Shown here piece after piece: positions 47,852 to 60,753 of a stretch of 64,000 nt of DNA; positions within the stretch are counted from its first letter, which is position 1; each line of letters starts with the position of its first letter. The translations under genes were made by a program, and so were the position numbers. The notes under the pieces are model-generated. The model worked only from the letters and a program-made list of their open reading frames with translations, did no database searches and was not told where the DNA came from. Source of the DNA: Paratinospora sagittata (Eukaryota > Streptophyta > Magnoliopsida > Ranunculales > Menispermaceae); NCBI GenBank assembly GCA_035771175.1, contig JAYMFD010000872.1:1-64000 (forward strand), given 5' to 3'.

Positions 47852-50800
47852 ATCGCGACCAATCCACCGGATTGCTTTCTCCACCTACTCTTTGAGCGAC
47901 TCCTAATATCCTTCTAGGAACCCCCGGAATAGTTGGAACTCCGTTCCAATATCCCGGTGAATTTTTGACCCCAAATCTAAAATTTTGGTTTAAATGAACT
48001 AAATATACTTAGAAAAAGTGTTTGAGGCAATCGCGACCAATCCACCGGATTGCTTTCTCTACCAACTCCTTGAGCGAGTCCCAATATCCTTCTAGCAACC
48101 CCCCAGAATAGATGGAACTCCGTTCCAATATCCCGATTAATTTTTGACCCCTCAATCTCAAATTTTGGTTTAAATGAACTAAATTTACTTAGAAAATTTG
48201 TTTGAGGCAATCGCGACAAATCCACCGCATTGCTTTCTCCACCTACTATTTTAGCGAGTCCCAATATCCTTCTAGCAACCCCCCAGAATAGATGGAACTC
48301 CGTTCGAATATCCCGATGAATTTTTGACCCCAAAATATCAAATTTTGGTTTAAATGAACTAAATATACTTAGTAAAAGTGTTTGAGGCAATCGCGACCAA
48401 TTCACCGGATTGCTTTCTCTACCAACTCCTTGAGCGAGTCCCAATATCCTTCAAGCAACCCCCAAAATAGATGGAACTCCGTTTCAATATCCCGATGAAT
48501 TTTTGACCCCCAAATCTAAAATTTTGGTTTAAATGAACTGAATTTACTTAGAAAATGTATTTGAGGCAATCGCGACCAATCCACCGGATTGCTTTCTCTA
48601 CCAACTCCTTGAGCGAGTCCCAATATCCTTCAAGCAACCCCCAGAATAGATGGAACTCCGTTTCAATATCCCGATGAATTTTTTGACCATTAAATCTCAA
48701 ATTTCGGTTTGAATGAACTAAATTTACTTAGAAAATGTGTTTGAAGCAATCGCGACCAATCCACCGGATTGCTTTCTCCGCCTACTCTTTGAGCTATTCC
48801 CAATATCCTTCTAGGAACCCTCAGAATAGATGGAACTCTGTTCCAATATCCCGATGCATTTTTGACCCCTAAATCTCAAATTTTGGTTTCGATGAACTAA
48901 ATTAACTTAGAAAATTTGTTTGAGGCAATCGCGACAAATCCACCGGATTGCTTTCTCCACCTACTCTTTTAGCGAGTCCCAATATCCTTCTAGCAACCCC
49001 CAAGAATATATGGAACTCCGTTCCAATATCCCGATGAATTTTTGACCCCTCAATCTCAAATTTTGGTTTAAATGAACTAAATTTACTTAGAAAATGTGTT
49101 TGAGGCAATCGCGACCAATCCACCGGATTGCTTTCTCTACCAACTCTTTAAGCTAGTCCCAATATCCTTCTAGCAACCCCCCAGAATAGATGAACTCCGT
49201 TCGAATATCCCGATGAATTTTTGTCCCCTAAATATCAAATTTTGGTTTAAATGAACTAAATTAACTTAGAAAATGTCTTTAAGGCAATCGCTACCAATCC
49301 AACATATTGCTTTCTCCACCAACTCTTTGAGCGAGTCCCAATATCCTTCCCGGAACCCCCGGAATAGATGGAACTCCGTTCCAATATCCCGGTGAATTTT
49401 TGATCCCCAAATCTAAAATTTTGGTTTAAATGAACTAAATATACTTAGTAAAAGTGTTTGAGGCAATCGCGACCAATCCACCGGATTGTTTTGTCCACCA
49501 ACTCCTTGAGCGAGTCCCAATATCCTTCAAACAACCCCCCAGAATAGATGGAACTCCGTTTCAATATCCCGATGAATTTTTGACCTCTAAATCTCAAATT
49601 TTTGTTTAAATGAACTAAATTTACTTAGAAAATGTGTTTGAGGCAATCGCGACCAATCCACTGTATTGCTTTCTCCACCAACTCTTTGAGCGAGTCCCAA
49701 TATCCTTCTAGCACCCTCCAGAATAGATGGAACTCCGTTCCAATATCCCGATGAATTTTTGACCCCTGAATCTCAAATTTTGGTTTAAATGAATTAAATT
49801 TTTTTAGAAAATTTGTTTGAGGCAATCGCGACCAATCCACCAGATTGCTTTCTCCACCAACTCTTTGAGCGAGTGCCAATATCTTTCTAGCAACCCCCCA
49901 GAATAGATGGAACTCCGTTCGAATATCCCAATGAATTTTTGACCCCTAAATATCAAATTTTGGTTTAAATGAACTAAATATACTTAGTAAAAGTGTTTGA
50001 GGCAATCGCGACCAATTCACCGGATTGCTTTCTCTACCAACTTCTTGGGCGAGTCCCAATATCCTTCAAGCAACCCCCAAAATAGATGGAACTCCGTTTC
50101 AATATCCCGATGAATTTTTGAGCCCCAAATCTAAAATTTTGGTTTAAATGAACTGAATTTACTTAGAAAATGTGTTTGAGGCAATCGCGACCAATCCACC
50201 GGATTGCTTTCTCTACCAACTCCTTGAGCGACTCCCAATATCCTTCAAGCAACCCCCAGAATAGATGGAACTCCGTTTCAATATCCCGATGAATTTTTGA
50301 CCATTAAATCTCAAATTTTGGTTTGAATGAACTAAATTTACTTAGAAAATGTGTTTGAAGCAATCGCGACCAATCCACCGGATTGCTTTCTCCGCCTACT
50401 CTTTGAGCTATTCCCAATATCCTTCTAGGAACCCTCAGAATAGATGGAACTCCGTTTCAATATCCCGATGAATTTTTGACCCCTAAATCTAAAATTTTTG
50501 TTTAAATGAACTAAATTTACTTAGAAAATGTGTTTGAGGCAATCGCGACCAATCCACTGTATTGCTTTCTCCACCAACTCTTTGAGCGAGTCCCAATTTC
50601 CTTCTGGCACCCTCCAGAATAGATGGAACTCCGTTCCAATATCCCGATGAATTTTTGACCCCTGAATCTCAAATTTAGGTTTAAATGAATTAAATTTACT
50701 TAGAAAATTTGTTTGAGGCAATCGCGACCAATCCACCAGATTGCTTTCTCCACCAACTCTTTGAGCGAGTGCCAATATCCTTCTAGGAAGCCCCGGAATA

Positions 50801-51542
50801 GATGGAACTTGGTTCCAATATCCCGGTGAATTTTTGACCCCCAAATCTCAAATCTTGGTTTAAATGAACTAAATTTACTTAGAAAATTTGTTTGAGGCAA
50901 TCGCGACAAATCCACCGAATTGCTTTCTCCACCTACTCTTTTAGCGAGTCCCAATATCCTTCTAGCAACCCCCCAGAATAGATGGAACCCCGTTCCAATA
51001 TCCCGATGAATTTTTGACCCTTAAATCTCAAGTTTTTTGTTTAAATGAACTAAATTTACTTAGAAAATGTGTTTGAGGCAATCGCTACCAATCCACTAGA
51101 TTGCTTTCTCCACCAACTCTTTGAGCGAGTCCCAATATCCTTCTATGAACCCCCGGAATAGATGGAACTCCGTTCCAATATCCCGGTGAATTTTTGACCC
51201 CCAAATCTAAAATTTTGGTTTAAATGAACTAAATATACTTAGAAAAAGTAATTGAGGCAAACGCGACCAATCCACCGAATTGCTTTCTCTACCGACTCTT
51301 TGAGCGAGTCCCAATATCCTTGAAGCAACCCCCTAGAATAGATGGAACTCCGTTCCAATATCCCGATGAATTTTTGACAATTAAATCTCAAATTTTGGTT
51401 TAAATGAATTAAACTTATTTAGAATATTTGTTTGAGGCAATCGCGACCAATCCACCAGATTGCTTTCTCCACCAACTCTTTGATCGAGTCCCAATATCCA
51501 TCTATGAACCCCCGAAATAGATGAAACTCCGTTCTAATATCC

Positions 51543-51600
51543 CGGTGAATTTTTTACCCCCAAATCTAAATTTTGGTTTAAATGAACTAAATATAAGGCA
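51543..51600. repeat. Monomer with 18-bp deletion (AACTAAATATAAGGCAATCG junction)
   Basis: The usual ACTTAGAAAAAGTGTTTG between AACTAAATAT and AGGCAATCG is missing, giving a short monomer of about 160 bp. The same junction occurs at about 57,180, 60,029 and 62,344, always followed by GCTTTGTCCACC. All four descend from one deletion event spread by duplication. Confidence 0.8.
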
Positions 51601-52269
51601 ATCGCGACCAATCCACCAGATTGCTTTGTCCACCAACTCCTTGAGCGAGTCCCAATATCCTTCAAACAACCCCCTAGAATGGATGGAACTCCGTTTCAAT
51701 ATCCCGATGAATTTTTGACCATTAAATCTCAAATTTTGGTTTACATGAACTAAATTTACTTACAAAATGTGTTTGAAGCAATCCCGACCAATCCACCGGA
51801 TTGCATTCTCCGCCTACTCTTTGAGCGAGTCCCAATATCCTTCAAACAACCCCCCAGAATAGATGGAACTCCGTTCCAATATCCCGATGAATTTTTGACC
51901 TCTAAATCTCAAATTTTTGTTTAAATGAACTAAATTTACTTAGAAAATGTGTTTGAGGCAATCGCGACCAATCCACTGTCTTGCTTTCTCCACCAACTCT
52001 TTGAGCGAGTCCCAATATCCTTCTAGCACCCTCCAGAATAGATGGAACTCCGCTCCAATATCCCGATGAATTTTTGACCCCTGAATCTCAAATTTTGGTT
52101 TAAATGAATTAAATTTACTTAGAAAATTTGTTAGAGGCAATCGCGACCAATCCACCAGATTGCTTTCTCCACCAACTCTTTGAGCGAGTGTCAATATCCT
52201 TCTAGGAAGCCCCGGAATAGATGGAACTTTCGTTCCAATATCCCGGTGAATTTTTGACCGCCAAATCTC

Positions 52270-52320
52270 AAATTTTGGTTTAAATGAACTAAATTATTTT
52301 TGACCCCTAAATATCAAATT
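52270..52320. repeat. Truncated satellite monomer (recombination junction)
   Basis: GAACTAAATT runs straight into ATTTTTGACCCCTAAATATC. The distance between neighbouring conserved GCAATCG starts is 226 bp instead of about 356, so some 130 bp of one monomer is missing. This fits unequal exchange or deletion between out-of-register monomers. Confidence 0.75.
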
Positions 52321-55300
52321 TTGGTTTAAATAAACTAAATTTACATAGAAAATGTGTTTGAGGCAATCGCAACCAATCCACCAGATTGCTATCTCCACCA
52401 ACTCTTTGAGCAAGTCCTAATATCCTTCTAGGAACCCCCGGAATAGATGGAACTCCGTTCCAATATTCCGGTGAATTTTTGACCCCCAAATCTAAAATTT
52501 TGGTTTAAATGAACTAAATATACTTAGAAAAAGTGTTTGAGGCAATCGCGACCAATCAACCGGATTGCTTTCTCTACCAACTCCTTAAGCGAGTCCCAAT
52601 ATCCTTCAAGCAACCCCCAGAATAGATGGAACTCCGTTTTAATATCCCGTTGAATTTTTGACCATTAAATCTCAAATCTTGGTTTAAATGAACTAAATTT
52701 ACTTAGAAAATGTGTTTGAAGCAATCGCGACCAATCCACCGGATTGCTTTCTCCGCCTACTCTTTGAGCTATTCCCAATATCCTTCTAGGAACCCTCGGA
52801 ATAGATGGAACTCTGTTCCAATATCCCGATGAATTTTTGACCCCTAAATCTCAAATTTTGGTTTCAATGAACTAAATTAACTTAGAAAATTTGTTTGAGG
52901 CAATCGCGACAAATCCACCGCATTGCTTTCTCCACCTACTCTTTTAGCGAGTCCCAATATCCTTCTAGCAACCCCCCAGAATAGATGGAACTCCGTTCCA
53001 ATATCCCGATGAATTTTTGACCCTTAAATCTCAAATTTTTTGTTTAAATGAACTAAATTTACTTAGAAAATGTGTTTGAGGCAATCGCTACCAATCCACT
53101 AGATTGTTGCTTTTTCTACCAACTCTTTGAGCGAGTCCCAATATCCTTTTAAGAACCCCCGGAATAGATCGAACTCCGTTCCAATATCCCGGTGAATTTT
53201 TAACCCCCAAATCTAAAATTTTGGTTTAAATGGACTAAATATACTTAAAAAAAAGTGTTTGAGGCAATCACGACCAATCCACCGGATTGCTTTCTCCGCC
53301 TACTCTTTGAGCTATTCCCAATATCCTTCTAGGAACCCTCGGAATAGATGGAACTCTGTTCCAATATCCTGATGAATTTTTGACCCCTAAATCTCAAATT
53401 TTGGTTTCAATGAACTAAATTAACTTAGAAAATTTGTTTGAGGCAATCGCGACAAATCCACCGCATTACTTTCTCCACCTACTCTTTTAGCGAGTCCCAA
53501 TATCCTTCTAGAAACCCCCAGAATAGATGGAACTCCGTTCGAATATCCCGATTAATTTTTGACCCCTAAATATCAAATTTTGGTTTAAATAAACTAAATT
53601 TACATAGAAAATGTGTTTGAGGCAATCACAACCAATCTACCAGATTGTTATCTCCACCAACTCTTGAGCGAGTCCTAATGTCCTTCTAGGAACCCCCGGA
53701 ATAGATGGAACTCCGTTCCAATATTCCGGGGAATTTTTGACCCCCAAATCTGAAATTTTGTTTAAATGAACTAAATATACTTAGAAAAAGTGTTTGAGGC
53801 AATCGCGACCAATCCACCGGATTGCTTTCTCTACCAACTCCTGAGCGAGTTCCAATATCCTTCAAGCAACCCAGAATAGATGGAACTCCGTTTCAATATC
53901 CCGATGAATTTTTGACCATTAAATCTCAAATTTTGGTTTAAATGAACTAAATTTACTTAGAAAATGTGTTTGAAGCAATCGTGACCAATCCACCGGATTG
54001 CTTTCTCCGCCTACTCTTTGAGCAATTCTCAATATCCTTCTAGGAACCCTCGGAATAGATGGAACTCTGTTCCAATATCCCGATGAATTTTTGACCCCTA
54101 AATCTCAAATTTTGGTTTCAATGAACTAAATTAACTTAGAAAATTTGTTTGAGGCAATCGCGACAAATCCACCGCATTGCTTTCTCCACCTACTATTTTA
54201 GCGAGTCCAATATCCTTCTAGCAACCCCCCAGAATAGATGGAACTCCGTTCCAATATCCCGTTGAATTTTTGACCATTATATCTCAAATTTTGGTTTAAA
54301 TGAACTAAATTTACTTAGAAAATGTGTTTTGAAGCAATCGCGACCAATCCACCGGATTGCTTTCTCCGCCTACTCTTTGAGCTATTCCCAATATCCTTCT
54401 AGGAACCCTCGGAATAGATGGAACTCTGTGCCAATATCCGATGAATTTTGACCCCTAAATCTCAAATTTTGGTTTCAATGAACTAAATTAACTTAGAAAA
54501 TTTGTTTGAGGCAATCGCGACAAATCCACCGCATTGCTTTCTCCACCTACTATTTTTAGCGAGTCCAATATCCTTCTAGCAACCCCCCAGAATAGATGGA
54601 ACTCCGTTCCAATATCCCGATGAATTTTTGACCCTTAAATCTCAAATTTTTTGTTTAAATGAACTAAATTTACTTAGAAAATGTGTTTGAGGCAATCGCT
54701 ACCAATCCACTAGATTTCTTTCTCCACCAACTCTTTGATCGAGTCCCAATATCCTTCTATGAACCCCCGGAATAGATGGAACTCCGTTCCAATATCCCGT
54801 GTGAATTTTTGACCCCCAAATCTAAAATTTTGGTTTAAATGGACTAAATATACTTAAAAAAAGTGTTTGAGGGCAATCACGACCAATCAACCGGATGCTT
54901 TCTCTACCAACTCCTTGAGCGAGTCCCAATATCCTTCAAGCAACCCCCAGAATAGATGGAACTCCGTTTCAATATCCCATTGAATTTTGACCATTATATC
55001 TCAAATTTTGGTTTAAATGAACTAAATTTACTTAGAAAATGTGTTTGAAGCAATCGCGACCAATCCACCGGATTGCTTTCTCCGCCTACTCTTTGAGTGA
55101 TTCCCAATATCCTTCTATGAACCCTCGGAATAGGTGGAACTCTGTTTCAATATCCCGATAAATTTTTTACCCCTAAATCTCAAATTTTGCTTTCAATGAA
55201 CTAAATTAACTTAAAAAATTTGTTTGAGGCAATCGCGACAAATCCACCGGATTGCTTTCTCCACCTACTCTTTTAGCGAGTCCCAATATCCTTCTAGCAA

Positions 55301-58300
55301 CCCCCCAGAATAGATGGAACTCCGTTCCAATATCCCGATGAATTTTTGACCCCTAAATCTCAAATTTTTGTTTAAATGAACTAAATTTACTTAGAAAATG
55401 TGTTTGAGGCAATCGCTACCAATCCACTAGATTGCTTTCTCCACCAACTCTTTGAGGAGTCCCAATATCCTGTTATGATACCCCCGGAATAGATGGAACT
55501 CCGTTCCAATAACCCGGTGAATTTTTGACCCCCAAATCTAAAATTTTGGTTTAAATGAACTAAATATACTTAGAAAAAGTAATTGAGGCAAACGCGACCA
55601 ATCCACCGGATTGCTTTCTCTACCAACTCTTTCAGCGAGTCCCAATATCCTTCAAGCAACCCCCCAGAATAGATGGAACTCCGTTCCAATATCCGATGAA
55701 TTTTTGACAACTAAATCTCAAATTTTGGTTAAATGAATTAAACTTATTTGGAATATTTGTTTGAGGCAATCGCGACCAATCCACCAGATTGCTTTCTCCA
55801 CCAACTCTTTGATCGAGTCCCAATATCCTTCTATGAACCCCGAAATAGATGAAACTCCGTTCCAATATACCGGTGAATTTTTACCCCAAATCTAAATTTT
55901 GGTTTAAATGAACTAAATATACTTAGAAAAAGTAATTGAGGCAAACGCGACCAATCCACCAGATTGCTTTGTCCACCAACTCCTTGAGCGAGGTCCCAAT
56001 ATCCTTCAAACAACCCCCAGAATGGATGGAACTCCGTTTCAATATCCCGATGAATTTTTGACCATTAAATCTCAAATTTTGGTTTAAATGAACTAAATTT
56101 ACTTAGAAAATGTGTTTGAAGCAATCACGACCAATCCACCGGATTGCATTCTCCGCCTACTCTTTGAGCGAGAGTCCCAATATCCTTCAAACAACCCCCC
56201 AGAATAGATGGAACTCCGTTTCAATATCCCGATGAATTTTTGACCCCTAAATCTAAAATTTTTGTTTTAAATGAACTAAATTTACTTAGAAAATGTGTTT
56301 GAGGCATTCGCGACCAATCCACTGTATTGCTTTCTCCACCAACTCTTTGAGCGAGTCCCAATTTCCTTCTGGCACCCTCCAGAATAGATGGAACTCCGTT
56401 CCAATATCCCGATGAATTTTTGACCCCTGAATCTCAAATTTTGGTTTAAATGAATTAAATTTACTTAGAAAATTTGATTGAGGCAATCGCGACCAATCCA
56501 CCAGATTGCTTTCTCCACCAACTCTTTTGAGCGAGTGCCAATATCCTTCTAGGAAGCCCCGGAATAGATGGAACTTCGTTCCAATATCCCGGTGAATTTT
56601 TGACCGCCAAATCTCAAATTTTGGCTTAAATGAATTAAATTTACTTAGAAAATGTGTTTGAGGCAATCGCTACCAATCCACTAGATTGCTTTCTCCACCA
56701 ACTCTTTGAGCGAGTCCCAATATCCTTCTATGAACCCCCCGTAATAGATGGAACTCCGTTCCAATATCCCGGTGAATTTTTGACCTCCAAATCTAAAATT
56801 TTGGTTTAAATGAACTAAATATACTTAGAAAAAGTAATTGAGGCAAACGCGACCAATCCACCGGATTGCTTTCTCTACCAACTCTTTCAGCGGAGTCCCA
56901 ATATCCTTCAAGCAACCCCCAGAATAGATGGAACTCCGTTCCAATATCCCGATGAATTTTTGACAACTAAATCTCAATTTTGGTTTAAATGAATTAAACT
57001 TATTTAGAATATTTGTTTGAGGCAATCGCGACCAATCCACCAGATTGCTATTCTCCACCAACTCTTTAATCGAAGTCCCAATATCCTTCTATGAACCCCC
57101 GAAATAGATGAAACTCCGTTCCAATATCCCGGTGAATTTTTTACCCCAAATCTAAATTTTGGTTTAAATGAACTAAATATAAGGCAATCGCGACCAATCC
57201 ACCAGTTTGCTTTGTCCACCAACTCCTCGAGCGAGTCCCAATATCCTTCAAACAACCCCCCAGAATGGATGGAACTCCGTTTCAATATCCCGATGAATTT
57301 TTGACCCCTGAATCTCAATTTGGTTTAAATGAATTAAATTTACTTAGAAAATTTGTTAGAGGCAATCGCGACCAATCCACCAGATTGCTTTCTCCACCAA
57401 CTCTTTGAGCGACTGCCAATATCCTTCTAGGAAGCCCCGGAATAGATGGAACTTCGTTCCAATATCCCGGTGAATTTTTGACCGCCAAATCTCAAATTTG
57501 GCTTAAATGAACTAAATTTACTTAGAAAATGTGTTTGAGGCAATCTCTACCAATCCACTAGATTGCTTTCTCCACCAACTCTTTGAGCAAGTCCCAATAT
57601 CCTTCTAGCACCCTCCAGAATAGATTGAACTCCGTTCCAATATCCCGATGAATTTTTGACCCCTGAATCTAAAATTTTGGTTTAAATGAATTAAATTTAC
57701 TTAGAAAATTTGTTAGAGGCAATCGCGACCAATCCACCAGATTGCTTTCTCCACCAACTCTTTGAGCGAGTGCCAATATCCTTCTAGGAAGCCCCAGAAT
57801 AGATGGAACTTCGTTCCAATATCCCGGTGAATTTTTGACCGCCAAATCTCAAATTTTGGTTTAAATGAACTAAATTTACTTAGAAAATGTGTTTGAGGCA
57901 ATCGCGACCAATCCACCGGATTGCATTCTCCACCTACTCTTTAAGCGAGTCCCAATATCCTTCTAGCAACCCCCAGAATAGATGTAACTCCGTTCGAATA
58001 TCCCGATTATTTTTGACCCCTAAATATCAAATTTTGGTTTAAATAAACTAAATTTACATAGAAAATGTGTTTGAGGCAATCGCAACCAATCCACCAGATT
58101 GTTATCTCCACCAACTCTTTGAGCGAGTCCTAATATCCTTCTAGGAACCCCCCGGAATAGATGGAACTCCGTTCCAATATCCCGGTGAATTTTTGACCAT
58201 TAAATCTCAAATCTTGGTTTAAATGAACTAAATTTTACTTAGAAAATGTGTTTGAAGCAATCGCGACCAATCCACCGGATTGCTTTCTCCACCAACTCTT

Positions 58301-58437
58301 TGATCGAGTCCCAATATCCTTCTATGAACCCCCGAAATAGATGAAACTCTGTTCCAATATCCCGGTGAATTTTTGACCATTAAATCTCAAATCTTGGTTT
58401 AATGAACAAAATATACTTAGAAAAAGTGTTTGAGGCA

Positions 58438-60753
58438 ATCGCGACCAATCCACCGGATTGCTTTCTCTACCAACTCCTTGAGCGTAGTCCCAATATCCTT
58501 CAAGCAACCCCCAGAATAGATGGAACTCCGTTTCAATATCCCGTTGAATTTTTGACCATTAAATCTCAATTTTGGTTTAAATGAACTAAATTTACTTAGA
58601 AATGTGTTTGAAGCAATCGCGACCAATCGCACCCGGATTGCTTTCTCCGCCTACTCTTTGAGCAATTCTCAATATCCTTCTAGGAACCCTCGGAATAGAT
58701 GGAACACTGTTCCAATATCCCGATGAATTTTTGACCCCTAAATCTCAAATTTTGGTTTCAATGAACTAAATTAACTTAGAAAATTTGTTTGACGCAATCG
58801 CGACAAATCCACCGCATTGCTTTCTCCACCTACTCTTTTAGCGAGTCCCAATATCCTTCTAGCAACCCCCCAGAATAGATGGAACTCCGTTCCAATATCC
58901 CGATGAATTTTTGACCCTTAAATCTCAAATTTTTTGTTTAAATGAACTTAATTTACTTAGAAAATGTGTTTGAGGCAATCGCTTACCAATCCACTAGATT
59001 GCTTTCTCCACCAACTCTTTGAGCGAGTCCCAATATCCTTCTATGAACCCCGGAATAGATGGAACTCCGTTCCAATATCCCGGTGAATTTTTGACCCCCA
59101 AATCTAAAATTTTGGTTTAAATGAACTAAATATACTTAGAAAAAGTGTTTGAGGCAATCGCGACCAATCCACCGGATTGCTTTGTCTACCAACTCCTTGA
59201 GCGAGTCCCAATATCCTTCAAGCAACCCCCAGAATAGATGGAACTCCGTTTCAATATCCCGTTGAATTTTTGACCATTAAATCTCAAATTTTGGTTTAAA
59301 TGAACTAAATTTACTTAGAAAATGTGTTTGTAGCAATCGCGACCAATCCACCGGATTGCTTTCTCCGCCTACTCTTTGAGTTATTCCCAATATCCTTCTA
59401 GGAACCCTCGGAATAGATGGAACTATGTTCCAATATCCCGATGAATTTTTGACCCCTAAATCTCAAATTTTGGTTTCAATGAACTAAATTAACTTAGAAA
59501 ATTTGTTTGAGGCAATCGCGACAAATCCACCGCATTGCTTTCTCCACCTACTCTTTTAGCGAGTCCCAATATCCTTCTAGCAACCCCCCAGAATAGATGG
59601 AACTCCGTTCCAATATCCCGATGAATTTTTGACCCCTAAATCTCAAATTTTTTGTTTAAATGAACTAAATTTACTTAGAAAATGTGTTTGAGGCAATCGC
59701 TAACAATCCACTAGATTGCTTTCTCCACCAACTCTTTGAGCGAGTCCCAATATCCTTCTATGAACCCCCGGAATAGATGGAACTCCGTTCCAATATCCCG
59801 GTGAATTTTTGACAACTAAATCTCAAATTTTGGTTTAAATGAATTAAACTTATTTAGAATATTTGTTTGAGGCAATCGCGACCAATCCACCAGATTGCTT
59901 TCTCCACCAACTCTTTGATCGAGTCCCAATATCCTTCTATGAACCCCCGAAATAGATGAAACTCCGTTCCAATATCCCGGTGAATTTTTTACCCCCAAAT
60001 CTAAATTTTGGTTTAAATGAACTAAATATAAGGCAATCGCGACCAATCCACCAGTTTGCTTTGTCCACCAACTCCTTGAGCGAGCCCCAATATCCTTCAG
60101 ACAACCCCCCAGAATGGATGGAACTCCGTTTCAATATCCCGATGAATTTTTGACCATTAAATCTCAAATTTTGGTTTAAATGAACTAAATTTACTTAGAA
60201 AATGTGTTTGAAGCAATCACGACCAATCCACCGGATTGCATTCTCCGCCTACTCTTTGAGCGAGTCCCAATATCCTTCAAACAACCCGCCCAGAATAGAT
60301 GGAACTCCGTTTCAATATCCCGATTAATTTTTGACCTCTAAATCTCAAATTTTTGTTTAAATGAACTAAATTTACTTAGAAAATGTGTTTGAGGCAATCG
60401 CGACAAATCCACTGTATTGCTTTCTCCACCAACTCTTTGAGCGAGTCCCAATATCCTTCTAGCACCCTCCAGAATAGATGGAACTCCGTTCCAATATCCC
60501 GATGAATTTTTGACCCTTGAATCTCAAATTTTGGTTTAAAGAATTAAATTTACTTAGAAAATTTGTTAGAGGCAATCGCGACCAATCCACCAGATTGCTT
60601 TCTCCACCAACTCTTTGAGCGAGTGCCAATATCCTTCTAGGAAGCCCCGGAATAGATGGAACTTCGTTCCAATATCCCGGTGAATTTTTGACCGCCAAAT
60701 CTCAAATTTTGGTTTAAATGAACTAAATTTACTTAGAAAATGTGTTTGAGGCA
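58438..60753. repeat. 13-monomer tandem duplication, copy 1 (2,316 bp)
   Basis: Matches 60,754-63,067 with a small number of differences. Shared rare variants include TTGAGCAATTCTCAATATCC, GTTTGTAGCAATCGCG, an 18-bp-deleted monomer and GAATGGATGGAAC. Copy 1 has extra single-base insertions in its first 600 bp (about 58,485, 58,629-58,632 and 58,982) that copy 2 lacks. Confidence 0.85.

Larger units (their letters stand above)
33916..48000. repeat. Satellite array, heterogeneous domain (right of retrotransposon)
   Basis: About 79 monomers of the same subtypes as 23,951-26,992, beginning with the second half of the interrupted type B monomer. Common variants are AAGTAATTGAGGCAAACG, TATAATTCAAGCAACCCCCC, GCGAGCAATCCACCAGATTG and TTTGACCGAGTCCC. 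Several blocks repeat at 7-monomer (about 1,252 bp, for example 39,595 and 40,847) or 11-monomer spacing (40,847 and 42,815), giving a shuffled mosaic without one dominant HOR. No gene, RNA gene or other element is seen. Confidence 0.92.
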
